From contig DCSM01000009.1 in the NCBI GenBank assembly GCA_002325605.1, positions 1,649 to 28,125 of the forward strand: a stretch of DNA of 26,477 nt, read 5' to 3'. Below are positions 6,680 to 14,300 of the stretch, in pieces; the stretch's first letter is position 1, and each line of letters opens with the position of its first letter. Under the pieces are notes generated by a model. It was not told where the DNA came from. It saw only the letters and a list, made by a program, of their open reading frames with translations, and did not search any database. Made by a program: the position numbers and the translations under genes. Origin of the DNA: Chloroflexaceae bacterium UBA1466 (GTDB lineage: Bacteria; Chloroflexota; Chloroflexia; Chloroflexales; Chloroflexaceae).

Positions 6680-8412
6680 CAAAGATCGCTATTGATCCCC
6701 TTACGCGGATTGAAGGTCACTTGCGGATTGAAGCTCAAGTTGAGGGAGGGAAAGTAACGGATGCCTGGAGTTCGGCGACAATGTGGCGAGGAATTGAGCT
6801 TATCCTCAAAGGGCGCGACCCCCGCGACGCTTGGCTCTTTACCCAGCGGATTTGCGGAGTATGCACTACCGTTCATGCTTTAGCTTCTGTGCGGGCGGTT
6901 GAGAATGCTTTAGGGCTTGAAGTACCGCTCAACGCGGTTCTCCTTCGCAACCTCATTCAAGCTTCCCAATACATTCACGACCACGTTATCCATTTCTATC
7001 ACCTTCACGCACTCGATTGGGTAGATATTGTCAGTTCCCTCAGCGCTGACCCCGTTGCGACGGCCAAGTTAGCAAGTTCGATTTCGGATTGGCCGAAGAA
7101 CAGCGCCGATTACTTTCGTCAAATTCAAGCCAAGCTCAAAGCTTTCGTTGAAGGTGGGCAGTTAGGGATTTTTGCCAATGGTTATTGGGGCCATCCCGCT
7201 TACAAGTTGCCGCCCGAAGCCAACCTCTTAGCTGTGGCCCACTACTTAGAGGCTTTAGAGTGGCAAAGGGATATTATTCGGATTCACGCGGTCTTGGGAA
7301 GTAAGAATCCGCACCTTCAGACCTATGTCGTGGGGGGAATGGCCTTGGCCATTGATCCCAATGGTCAATCTACTTTCAATGCTGAACGAGCCGCTTTAGT
7401 ACAACAACTCTTTGCTAAGGCCTTGAATTTTGTTGAGAAGGTTTACATTCCTGACCTGCTTGCGATTGCAAGCTTCTATAAGGAGTGGGCAGCCATCGGG
7501 CAAGGTCATGGAAATTTCTTGGCCTACGGTGATTTTCCCGTTGGGGTGGGAGACCCTTCCTCGGAACCTGATCTCTTCTTCCAACCTCGTGGAATCATCT
7601 TAAACCGAGACCTTAGCACCATTCACCCTGTTGACCATACAAAGGTTACAGAGTATGTAACGCATTCGTGGTTTGAGTATGCGAAGGGCGAGGCAGAAGC
7701 TTTACATCCTTGGCAAGGGGAAACGAAGCCTAATTATACGGGGCCCAAACCTCCCTACAAAATGCTTGACGAAAGCAATAGCCCTAAGTATAGCTGGTTG
7801 AAAGCTCCCCGCTATGATAATGTACCAATGGAAGTTGGCCCTTTAGCGCGGATGTTGGTCGCTTATGCTTCCCCGCAAGCCCGTAATCATGCTTCGGTTA
7901 AGGATAAAGTAGATAAAGTATTGGCGAATTTAGGGGTTGGACCCGAAGCTCTCTTCTCTACTTTGGGGCGTACGGCAGCGCGGGGGGTTGAGACCTGGGT
8001 CGTTGCAGAAGTTGCCCAACAATGGCTTACTCACTTTTTAGAGAACATCAAAGGGGGCGACCTTCGCATTCACAACAATACCAAGTGGGATCCCCGTAAG
8101 TGGCCAAAGCAAGCCCAAGGGGTAGGAATGACGGAGGCTCCTCGCGGAGCTTTAGGGCACTGGGTGCAGGTTAAAGGTGAGCAAATTGAAGGGTATCAAT
8201 GCGTTGTCCCTAGCACCTGGAACGGTGGCCCCCGCGACGGGAGCGGGAAGCGGGGCCCTTACGAGGAAGCTTTAGTAGGAACGCCCATCGCCGACCCGGA
8301 GAAGCCCTTGGAAATCTTACGCACGATTCATTCCTTCGATCCTTGCATGGCCTGCGCGGCCCACCTTCTGGATCATGAGGGAAAAGAAATCATTAGCGTG
8401 AAAGTGCAGTAG
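6676..8412 (+). CDS. hyaB: Group 1 [NiFe] uptake hydrogenase large subunit
   Basis: This is the catalytic subunit, which splits H2 at a Ni-Fe(CN)2CO site. Both nickel-binding motifs are intact: RICGVCTTVH (C60 and C63) near the N-terminus and DPCMACAAH (C557 and C560; residues 555-563) near the C-terminus. A 15-residue tail after H563 is the peptide expected to be removed by the maturation protease encoded downstream once nickel is inserted. The 578-aa length fits group 1 enzymes. It has no signal of its own, so it would be carried out of the cell by the Tat signal of the small subunit. The start overlaps the small-subunit stop (ATGA). Confidence 0.97.
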   Translation: MTKIAIDPLTRIEGHLRIEAQVEGGKVTDAWSSATMWRGIELILKGRDPRDAWLFTQRICGVCTTVHALASVRAVENALGLEVPLNAVLLRNLIQASQYIHDHVIHFYHLHALDWVDIVSSLSADPVATAKLASSISDWPKNSADYFRQIQAKLKAFVEGGQLGIFANGYWGHPAYKLPPEANLLAVAHYLEALEWQRDIIRIHAVLGSKNPHLQTYVVGGMALAIDPNGQSTFNAERAALVQQLFAKALNFVEKVYIPDLLAIASFYKEWAAIGQGHGNFLAYGDFPVGVGDPSSEPDLFFQPRGIILNRDLSTIHPVDHTKVTEYVTHSWFEYAKGEAEALHPWQGETKPNYTGPKPPYKMLDESNSPKYSWLKAPRYDNVPMEVGPLARMLVAYASPQARNHASVKDKVDKVLANLGVGPEALFSTLGRTAARGVETWVVAEVAQQWLTHFLENIKGGDLRIHNNTKWDPRKWPKQAQGVGMTEAPRGALGHWVQVKGEQIEGYQCVVPSTWNGGPRDGSGKRGPYEEALVGTPIADPEKPLEILRTIHSFDPCMACAAHLLDHEGKEIISVKVQ

Positions 8413-8421
8413 GTGCTTTCT

Positions 8422-9192
8422 ATGACTACCCATTCTACTCACGTTCATCACCTTTCAAAGGAAGCGGGGCGCATCTACGTTTGGCAAGTACCTGTCCGTC
8501 TGACTCATTGGGTCAACTTCTTTACGATTATCGTGCTTTCCCTCACAGGTTATTACATTGCCAACCCTTATGTGCAAGTAAGTGCGCGGGAAGCCTACGG
8601 CCCCTACTTTATGGGGCATGTGCGTTTTGTGCATTTCATGGCGGCCTATATCTTTGTAGCCAGCCTTCTGCTGCGAACGTATTGGGCTTTTTGGGGGGGC
8701 AATCAATGGGCAAGCTGGCGGGCCTTAGTCCCCTTCTTCACCCCAGAGGGGCGCGGGATAGCGAAGGAGGCTTTCCAATACTACATGTTTATTCAACGGG
8801 AGCCGCCAACCGTCTTGGGCCATAACGCTCTGGCAGGCTTTACCTACGGGATCATCGTTTTCTACTACTTCATTCAGGTTTTTACAGGCTTTGCCCTTCT
8901 GGGAATGGCTGATCCTGGCGGCCTTTGGTGGAATTTGACCAGTTGGGTTTTCCCCCTTATTAGCAGTCAATACATCCGTCTGCTCCACCATATCGTTATG
9001 TGGTTACTCTGTGCTTTTGCGATTCACCACGTCTATAGCGCCTTTTTGGTAGATGCCGAGGAAGCGAACGGGTTGATGAGTAGCATCTTTAGCGGGTGGA
9101 AGTTTCGCGTTGATCCGCATAAGATTGAGGAACACAAGGAACGGTCAGCGAAAGCGAAAGCTACAAAGACGGAGCCTCTGAAAGAAAAGTAA
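8422..9192 (+). CDS. hyaC: Hydrogenase cytochrome b subunit
   Basis: This di-haem membrane subunit would accept electrons from the hydrogenase small subunit and reduce quinone. Four hydrophobic segments are visible (around residues 30-48, 66-86, 137-157 and 185-205), with candidate haem ligands in RLTHW, HVRFVHF and the LLHHIVMW...HHVY region typical of Ni/Fe-hydrogenase b-type cytochromes. The C-terminus is charged and cytoplasmic-like. An in-frame GTG at 8413 directly follows the large-subunit stop. I prefer ATG 8422 because AGGTG (8411-8415) is correctly spaced before it. It is followed by a repeat-filled gap of about 300 bases rather than by the next gene directly. Confidence 0.92.
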   Translation: MTTHSTHVHHLSKEAGRIYVWQVPVRLTHWVNFFTIIVLSLTGYYIANPYVQVSAREAYGPYFMGHVRFVHFMAAYIFVASLLLRTYWAFWGGNQWASWRALVPFFTPEGRGIAKEAFQYYMFIQREPPTVLGHNALAGFTYGIIVFYYFIQVFTGFALLGMADPGGLWWNLTSWVFPLISSQYIRLLHHIVMWLLCAFAIHHVYSAFLVDAEEANGLMSSIFSGWKFRVDPHKIEEHKERSAKAKATKTEPLKEK

Positions 9193-9229
9193 GCAGCCCC
9201 TTATCTTTTTTAGAGCCATCCGTGACTCG

Positions 9230-9316
9230 GAATCCACGGCTTTAGCCGTGGCCCCACCAGCTAAAGCTGTGGATTCTTAGACCGTGGGCCCAACATTTGA
9301 CTATGAGGGAAAAGAG
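9230..9316 (+). repeat. Palindromic repeat, copy 1 (complete)
   Basis: The 87-base unit starts with an imperfect palindrome (9230-9276). A 17-base left arm beginning GAATCCACGG pairs with the 17-base right arm ending GTGGATTC, with only one G-T wobble. The halves can also fold separately (CCACGGC/GCCGTGG and CAGC/GCTG, each with a 4-base loop). The palindrome is followed by a conserved 40-base tail, AGACCGTGGGCCCAACA then TTTGACTATGAGGGAAAAGAG. GAATC and GATTC at the palindrome ends are GANTC sites. The double-hairpin form resembles the ends of IS200/IS605-type elements, but no transposase is present. Confidence 0.85.
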
Positions 9317-9389
9317 AGCCGTGGCCCCACCAGCTAAAGCTGTTGATTCCTAGACCGTGGGCCCAACAGTTGACTATGAGGGAAAAGAG
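9317..9389 (+). repeat. Palindromic repeat, copy 2 (left arm lost)
   Basis: It lies directly after copy 1 and starts within the palindrome at AGCCGTGG, so it lacks the first 13-14 bases. It keeps the right arm (with one change, GTTGATTC) and the full conserved tail ending GAGGGAAAAGAG at 9389. It can form only the small CAGC/GCTG hairpin. Confidence 0.8.
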
Positions 9390-9410
9390 CTTGGGTTTCA
9401 GACTAGATCA

Positions 9411-9497
9411 GAATCCACGGCTTTAGCCGTGGCTCAACAGCTAAAGCTGTGGATTCCTAGACCGTGGGCCCAACATTTGACTATGAGGGAAAAATAG
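9411..9497 (+). repeat. Palindromic repeat, copy 3 (complete), supplying the protease ribosome binding site
   Basis: This full unit begins with the palindrome 9411-9456 and is separated from copy 2 by 21 unrelated bases. Its tail ends in GAGGGA (9485-9490), 8 bases before the ATG of the maturation protease, so the repeat tail itself serves as the Shine-Dalgarno sequence. The whole 9193-9498 stretch holds no gene besides these repeats. Confidence 0.85.
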
Positions 9498-9498
9498 A

Positions 9499-9978
9499 AT
9501 GAGTTATACTTTAATCCTTGGGGTAGGGAACATCCTCTTGCAAGATGAGGGGATAGGGGTACGGGTCGTTGAAAGGTTGCAACAAAGCTACCTTTTCAAT
9601 GAGGAGGTTCAGCTTCTGGATGGGGGAACTTTGGGGTTGAACCTTCTCCCCTACTTTGAAGGGGTTGAGCGGTTGCTAATCATTGACGCAATGGATGCTC
9701 AAAAGCCTGCGGGAACAATTCTAAGACTTACGGGTGAGGAAATTCCCGCGATCTTGCAACACAAAATCTCTCCGCATCAATTGGGCTTGTCGGAAGTATT
9801 AAGTATTGCCCGCCTTATGGATTCCCTTCCCCCACAGATCGTTTTGCTGGGGATTCAACCGGCTTCCCTTGCTACAAGTTTAGACCTTTCCCCCACCCTG
9901 GCGGCCCAAATTCCTTCCCTTCTGCAAGCCGTGCTACAGGAATTAGAAACTTGGGGAATTGAGTACCGCAAGAAATAA
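9499..9978 (+). CDS. hyaD: Hydrogenase maturation protease (HyaD/HybD family)
   Basis: This nickel-dependent endopeptidase removes the C-terminal tail of the large subunit after the metal site is built. GVGNILLQDEGIG at the N-terminus and the three expected nickel ligands, E17, D63 (IIDAMD) and H93 (SPHQLG), match E. coli HybD almost position for position. The length, 159 aa, is normal. Its ribosome binding site lies in the tail of an upstream repeat. The gene is 11 bases before hypA. Confidence 0.93.
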   Translation: MSYTLILGVGNILLQDEGIGVRVVERLQQSYLFNEEVQLLDGGTLGLNLLPYFEGVERLLIIDAMDAQKPAGTILRLTGEEIPAILQHKISPHQLGLSEVLSIARLMDSLPPQIVLLGIQPASLATSLDLSPTLAAQIPSLLQAVLQELETWGIEYRKK

Positions 9979-9989
9979 GGAAGGAAACA

Positions 9990-10385
9990 ATGCACGAGCT
10001 TCCCATTACGCAAAGTATGCTTGAGATCGCTTTGGAAACCGCCGCACAAGCAGGTCAGCGCCGGATCCTCGCGCTTGATCTGGTGATTGGGGAACTAAGT
10101 AGTTTCATAGATGATTCCGTCCAATTTTACTTTGAGATCCTAAGTAAGGGAACGCTGGCCGAGGGAGCAATCATTCGCTTTCGGCGGGAGCCAGCAACGG
10201 CCAAGTGTTGGGAATGTTTGCAAGAGTTTCAAGTAAGGCCACCTTTAACCCCCCTTTGTCCGGCTTGCGGGAGCTTGCGGCTGCAAGTTACGGGGGGCCA
10301 AGGATTTGCCTTAGAAAGTATTGAGGTAGCTGATGAAAATTCCAGTAGTGACAGAGATTTTGAATGCGAATGCGGTGGTTGCTGA
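9990..10385 (+). CDS. hypA: Hydrogenase nickel incorporation protein HypA, with a cysteine-rich tail
   Basis: HypA delivers nickel to the hydrogenase large subunit together with HypB. The nickel-binding N-terminus MHE and the zinc site (C73, C76, C90, C93 as two CxxC pairs) are present, and the domain ends as usual near ALESIEV. The frame then runs on for about 18 residues, ending DFECECGGC, encoded inside the beginning of hypB (53-base overlap). The tail is longer than I expect for HypA and ends with three cysteines (C126, C128, C131). The ribosome binding site AAGGAAGG precedes the ATG. Confidence 0.93.
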   Translation: MHELPITQSMLEIALETAAQAGQRRILALDLVIGELSSFIDDSVQFYFEILSKGTLAEGAIIRFRREPATAKCWECLQEFQVRPPLTPLCPACGSLRLQVTGGQGFALESIEVADENSSSDRDFECECGGC

Positions 10386-10992
10386 AAAAAATCGAACAAC
10401 CTTCATAGAGCATGCGCTTTTGACCCTTAACCTTATGGCTTCTCCTGGCGCAGGTAAAACGAGTTTTATTCTAGCGACGGTCAAAGGTTTGCCCAAAACG
10501 GTGCGCCCTGGTGTAATTGAAGGGGATATTGCTTCCAGCATAGATGCTGACCTTATCGCTGCAAAGGGGATTCCCGTCGTGCAAATTAACACGGGGGGAA
10601 ATTGCCACCTTGATGCCCCAATGATCAAAACGGCCTTACCTCATCTGCCCCTTGCCGAGCTAGACCTCCTTTTTATTGAGAATGTTGGTAACCTTGTATG
10701 TCCCGCAGCCTTTGATCTGGGAGCAAAGATCGCGGTAGTGATCGCCAGCGTACCTGAAGGTCACGATAAGCCTTATAAATATCCTGGGATTTTCGCTTGC
10801 GCCGATGTGGTGATCCTCAATAAAGCCGATATGATCAAACCCTTTGCCTTTGATGTGGATTACTTCTTGCGGGGGCTGGAGATGGTCAACCCAAACGTCC
10901 CTTTCTTTGTCGTTTCTTCTTGCACAGGAAGTAACATTGAAGCCTGGGTTGCGTGGCTTCTGGAAGCGCAGCAGAACTTTGTAAGAGAGTAA
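10333..10992 (+). CDS. hypB: Hydrogenase nickel incorporation GTPase HypB
   Basis: This GTPase drives nickel transfer to the hydrogenase with HypA. It shows the P-loop SPGAGKTS (37-44), EGDIAS (63-68), the metal-site residues C91-H92 (GGNCHLDA) and C123 (LVCP), and NKAD (163-166) for guanine specificity. At 219 aa it has only the G-domain, without the N-terminal CxxCGC or histidine-rich nickel-storage extension found in some homologues. GAGG at 10323-10326 precedes the ATG. It overlaps hypA by 53 bases and is the last gene of the operon in this window. Confidence 0.95.
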   Translation: MKIPVVTEILNANAVVAEKNRTTFIEHALLTLNLMASPGAGKTSFILATVKGLPKTVRPGVIEGDIASSIDADLIAAKGIPVVQINTGGNCHLDAPMIKTALPHLPLAELDLLFIENVGNLVCPAAFDLGAKIAVVIASVPEGHDKPYKYPGIFACADVVILNKADMIKPFAFDVDYFLRGLEMVNPNVPFFVVSSCTGSNIEAWVAWLLEAQQNFVRE

Positions 10993-11018
10993 ACCTTTCC
11001 CTTCTCTCTCCCTTCCAG

Positions 11019-11047
11019 ACCTTTGCGGTCTTGCAGACTGCAAAGGT
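11019..11047. repeat. Hairpin after hypB, related to the gatA terminator
   Basis: A 13-bp inverted repeat with one G-T pair (ACCTTTGCGGTCT at 11019-11031 and AGACTGCAAAGGT at 11035-11047) has a 3-base loop. No T-run follows it, so it is not a textbook rho-independent terminator, though it may still end or stabilise the hypB transcript. The rest of the 10993-11252 gap between converging genes shows nothing else I can support. Confidence 0.6.
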
Positions 11048-11252
11048 TTCGGTAAACTCAACCTTCTAACCTGAGCAGAAAGAAAATGATCTTTTCGATA
11101 GAGCAAGACATTCAGAATCAGCGGCGGCAGGAAGGCCCCAAAAGTGAGCTTTTCGCGCCGCTTGCTCATCCTGTCAACCCCAAACCCCATACGGCAATCT
11201 ACAAAATGCACCGTTATTTTGCACGACGTAGACCTTCCCCTCCTTTTTCTCC

Positions 11253-12242
11253 CTACTCCGGCCTACTTTGGGCCGCTTTTGCCATATCTCCCCAGCCAAT
11301 ACTCTCCCGCAACATGTAGTAGACCCCAAGTAAAGTAATGGGCAACCAGAGCGCGACGTGAAGGACTAAGGTGTAACCCGTAGCTACCGCTCGCACAACC
11401 CCAAACTGAGTTAGGATGGCGATGCCTGGCGCATCAAAGGTTCCAACGTAGCCAGGCGTAGAAGGGATGGTCGTGAAGAGGTTGACAACCGCTGTCATCA
11501 ACATCAAGACGGAGAAGGAAACATCCAGCGGGAAAGCGTGCATGACAAACCAATACTTTGTGGTTTCGGTCAGCCAGATGAGGGTAGAAGTAAGGAAAAT
11601 CAGGGCCAATTCGCGGGGGCTACGGAGCGATTGCAAACCGATAATGGCTTGATCAAAGAGGGCGTGAACTCTGGGGCGGAGCGGGAGCGGGACAAGCTTC
11701 TCAACAAACCACGCATAGACCTTCCCTAACCGTTCGGGTTGCACAGCGATGAGGAAGAAAAAGAGCAGAGCTAGACTAAAGAGGATACTTAGGCCAATCA
11801 CCAGCCCTTGGTAGCTGGCGGGAATGGGGGTAAAGGGAAGGGTCAGACAGACAAAGAGCAGCATGATTAGCCCGTCAAAAAGCCTTTCCAGGATGACGGT
11901 AGCGAGAGAAGCTCCCATTGCTACCCCTTCCTTACGGCGTAGAACGTAGCTTCTCAGCAATTCCCCCGCCCGCGCAGGGTAGACGTTGTTGCCCATATAG
12001 CCGATCACCACGATGGGGAAGAGCTTGCGGAGGGGAATCGGTTTGATGTGCTGAAGCATATACTGCCAACGCCACGTCCGCGCCCAAACTGCCCCAAAGT
12101 AGACGATCACGCTGGGGATGATCCACCAATAGTTGGCATGCGAGACGGTCTGCCAAAAACCAACAAAATCCAGCCCTTTAAGGGCCAGGACAAGAAAAAT
12201 TGCACTGATTCCAAGCCCAACCCAAAACTTCAAGCTCTTCAT
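11253..12242 (-). CDS. UPF0104/LPG synthase-TM family membrane protein
   Basis: This 329-aa integral membrane protein has about 7-8 hydrophobic segments and the hallmarks of the lysylphosphatidylglycerol synthase transmembrane (flippase-like, UPF0104) family: WARTWRWQYML, GYMGNNVYPARAGELLRSYVL, ATVILERLFDG and, near the end, STPGYVGTFDAPG. It lacks the soluble aminoacyl-transferase domain of MprF. Members are linked to lipid or glycolipid handling, but the substrate cannot be read here. AAAGGAGC precedes the ATG. It is the last gene of the rplS-led minus-strand series, 72 bases after the Sua5/YrdC gene. Confidence 0.88.
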   Translation of the reverse strand: MKSLKFWVGLGISAIFLVLALKGLDFVGFWQTVSHANYWWIIPSVIVYFGAVWARTWRWQYMLQHIKPIPLRKLFPIVVIGYMGNNVYPARAGELLRSYVLRRKEGVAMGASLATVILERLFDGLIMLLFVCLTLPFTPIPASYQGLVIGLSILFSLALLFFFLIAVQPERLGKVYAWFVEKLVPLPLRPRVHALFDQAIIGLQSLRSPRELALIFLTSTLIWLTETTKYWFVMHAFPLDVSFSVLMLMTAVVNLFTTIPSTPGYVGTFDAPGIAILTQFGVVRAVATGYTLVLHVALWLPITLLGVYYMLRESIGWGDMAKAAQSRPE

Positions 12243-12280
12243 ACGTTGCTCCTTTAGTTTGCTTCAGGGGAGGAAGCATA

Positions 12281-12313
12281 GGCGCGATTTTTCCCAAAGA
12301 GAAAAATCGCGCC
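12281..12313. repeat. Perfect inverted repeat downstream of the Sua5/YrdC gene
   Basis: GGCGCGATTTTTC (12281-12293) and its exact complement (12301-12313) enclose a 7-base loop. It lies between two same-direction genes, immediately after the Sua5/YrdC stop. There is no T-run after the stem on the minus strand, so it may be an RNA-stabilising or attenuating hairpin rather than a full terminator. Confidence 0.65.
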
Positions 12314-12314
12314 C

Positions 12315-12923
12315 CTAACCTTCATGCAAATTAACGACCCCTTGCCGCAAGATGCGCGGGGGATTAAGGGTACAATCTACAATCGTAGAGGGAAGATCGC
12401 CTGGAGTTTCCTCGCCATTGAAGATAACCTCAAGCTCCTCGCCAAAGTAGCCCGCAACTTGGTAGTCCGTAGTCGCCGAAGGTTGCCCATGGAGATTCGC
12501 GCTCGTTACGGCAAGGGGAGATCCCAAGAGCGAAATGAGGGCTTGAAGCCAAGGATGTCGAGGTACACGTACCGCGACGGTAGTGCCATGCGCCAGCAAT
12601 TCTGGGGGCAAATGGTGAGCCGCATGGAGAACCAAGGTCAAGCCACCTGGCCAATGCTTCTGGGCCAACAGAAGAGCCGCATCAGATAGCCCATAAGCAA
12701 CATGGGAAATATCGCCTGGTGTTGCCAAAAGCACGGGAATAGCTTGGGTTAAAGGGCGTTGTTTAAGGGCATACAAGCGCAAAAGAGCCGCGCTATCTAA
12801 AGCAGGTACGCCAACCCCATAGACGGTATCTGTGGGAAAAGCAATCGGATAGCCCGCCCGCAGAAGGTTCAGCGCACATTGAATGGCCGCAGGGTCATCA
12901 ATGGAAATGATTTGGGCATTCAT
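12315..12923 (-). CDS. Threonylcarbamoyl-AMP synthase (Sua5/YrdC family)
   Basis: This enzyme makes threonylcarbamoyl-AMP from threonine, bicarbonate and ATP for t6A37 modification of ANN-decoding tRNAs. The YrdC core is clear: FPTDTVYGVG near the N-terminus, LYALKQRP, VAVRVPRHP, SPLAVTSANLHGQPS and STIVDC near the end. The protein consists of the YrdC domain only (202 aa), without the Sua5 C-terminal domain. The frame is open back to a TTG at 12953, inside the preceding gene; I chose ATG 12923, which is preceded by TAGG and leaves a 10-base gap. Confidence 0.92.
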   Translation of the reverse strand: MNAQIISIDDPAAIQCALNLLRAGYPIAFPTDTVYGVGVPALDSAALLRLYALKQRPLTQAIPVLLATPGDISHVAYGLSDAALLLAQKHWPGGLTLVLHAAHHLPPELLAHGTTVAVRVPRHPWLQALISLLGSPLAVTSANLHGQPSATTDYQVAGYFGEELEVIFNGEETPGDLPSTIVDCTLNPPRILRQGVVNLHEG

Positions 12924-12933
12924 CAAGCCTACT

Positions 12934-13791
12934 TTAGGTTCTAAAGGAAACAAGGATGACCATGAGGAGGATAGCGCAGCCTAAAAGGCCATACTCGATA
13001 AGCAACTTTCGCTGAAGGGTTCCCGCTGTCTGGTGATAAATGAGGCTCACCGCGATATAGAAGATCACCAGAAGCAGCGTCCCGCTAAGAAGAAAGTTGG
13101 TGGCCCAATAGTTTAAGGCCCAAGTTGCTTCCCCCAACAGAAGGCCCATGAAAAGGGCAATTACTTTGCGGTTTGGGCAAGCTGACCATTGCAGCTCCTT
13201 ATAAGCCAGCAAGCCCCCCGTCACCCCAATCAAAGGAGCCGCATAGAGCGTGCGGAAGTGGGCATAGAAGATTGCACTGAAGCAGCCAAAAGCTAAGAAG
13301 TAGCCGATGATTTGGAGAACCAACCGCGCTGGTTGCTGAGTCTCAATTTGGCGATTTAGCGCATAGTGTTGCCCTAGCAAGACTACTAAGACCAACCCCC
13401 CCGCAACCCCTAAGGCCAAAATAAAAGCTATCCCATGCAGACTATCATTAAATAGCCGAAAGAAAGCAAAGGAACTGATCAAGCTATAGGAGGGCAGAAT
13501 CCAGAAGTCGGGGACAACTTCAAGTTTCGTAAAGCCTAAGTGAAGGGTCGGCAAATCGCGGCTCTGGAGTTCGGGGTGAGCGCGGGCCAGAAGGTCGGCG
13601 GCAGTACTGGTGATCACGGAGAGTAAGGCGATGAGCAGCCAGGAGACCGTTATCGGTGGGATGTCGCCGCCTAATTGCGCTCGAAGGGTGTTAGGATTGC
13701 CATCAAGGAGCAAAACAATCGCTAACCCCAGAACGACAACTAAGGTGAGGGAAAAGATGTATTCGTAACGAGGGCTAGATGAGTAGTTCAC
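12934..13791 (-). CDS. Conserved multi-pass membrane protein, function unknown
   Basis: I do not recognise a characterised function. The 285-aa protein has roughly eight hydrophobic helices spread over its length and no obvious catalytic motif; a short polar N-terminus precedes the first helix. It may belong to one of the uncharacterised membrane families common in Chloroflexota, which I cannot confirm. It starts at GTG 13791 because the nearby ATG is out of frame and hits a stop. AGAGAGG (13801-13807) is its ribosome binding site and overlaps the stop of the previous gene, pointing to coupled translation. Confidence 0.8.
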   Translation of the reverse strand: MNYSSSPRYEYIFSLTLVVVLGLAIVLLLDGNPNTLRAQLGGDIPPITVSWLLIALLSVITSTAADLLARAHPELQSRDLPTLHLGFTKLEVVPDFWILPSYSLISSFAFFRLFNDSLHGIAFILALGVAGGLVLVVLLGQHYALNRQIETQQPARLVLQIIGYFLAFGCFSAIFYAHFRTLYAAPLIGVTGGLLAYKELQWSACPNRKVIALFMGLLLGEATWALNYWATNFLLSGTLLLVIFYIAVSLIYHQTAGTLQRKLLIEYGLLGCAILLMVILVSFRT

Positions 13792-13805
13792 GACATAGGG
13801 CCTCT

Positions 13806-14300
13806 CTAAGAACCTTTATCCTCTTGGTTTTGCAACTGTTGGGCCCGTTGCTCCTGCACAAAGAGGGGCGGGACACCATAGAAGGCCCGTTCATAGTCAG
13901 TTGTCCGAGGGTCAACGGGGCCCAGCGACCAGCGCCCCCGTTGCTTAATAATCTGCGTGCCAAAGCGTTGCGCCTTCCCGCTTGTGAGGAGCCACCGATC
14001 CCAGGCCATAGCTTGCACCGTCCAGGACCGCTCTTCACCCATCAACGCCGCCTGCCGGGCCAAGCTCCAAGCTAACTCATAATGAGCAAGCTTATCACCA
14101 TAGAGCAAAACTAAAGCCGCATGGAAGCAATCCCGTGCATTTAGGATTACCCCTTGGTTATAAAGTTCAAGCACCCGTTGCCCCCGGAGGGGGGATTCGT
14201 CTACCGTGGCCGCATTGATCTGCGAGTCGATGGTCTCCTGGGCCATAAGGGCCAGTTCCTCACTCGCCCCCTCATCCATTACTTTATCATCATCGTCCAT
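13806..14300 (-). CDS. Uncharacterised 164-aa soluble protein
   Basis: The N-terminus is acidic (MDDDDKVMDEG) and is followed by helical sequence. The segment HAALVLLYGDKLAHYELAW, then AWDRWLLTSGKAQRFGTQ and GVPPLF near the end, resembles a group of small proteins found next to DUF6624-like sequences, but this is a weak recollection. There is no signal peptide or membrane segment. The ATG lies inside the end of rnhB (11-base overlap); a second ATG at 14279 has no better ribosome binding site. Nothing visible indicates its activity. Confidence 0.75.
   Translation of the reverse strand: MDDDDKVMDEGASEELALMAQETIDSQINAATVDESPLRGQRVLELYNQGVILNARDCFHAALVLLYGDKLAHYELAWSLARQAALMGEERSWTVQAMAWDRWLLTSGKAQRFGTQIIKQRGRWSLGPVDPRTTDYERAFYGVPPLFVQEQRAQQLQNQEDKGS

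Noticed and set aside
9230..9497. Possible CRISPR array
   Set aside because: Only three units of about 73-87 bases in length, two of them directly adjacent, with no regular unique spacers and no cas genes nearby.
9193..9498. Remnant of a transposase gene between the cytochrome b and protease genes
   Set aside because: Only the palindromic units are present; no frame in the region encodes transposase or TnpB-like sequence.
11019..11047. Rho-independent terminator for hypB
   Set aside because: The stem is good but no T-run follows on either strand, so it is listed only as a hairpin.
11086..11338. Two short plus-strand frames in the gap after hypB
   Set aside because: They run into the end of the minus-strand membrane protein gene, are low in protein-like character, rich in Pro/Ser/Arg, and lack convincing ribosome binding sites.
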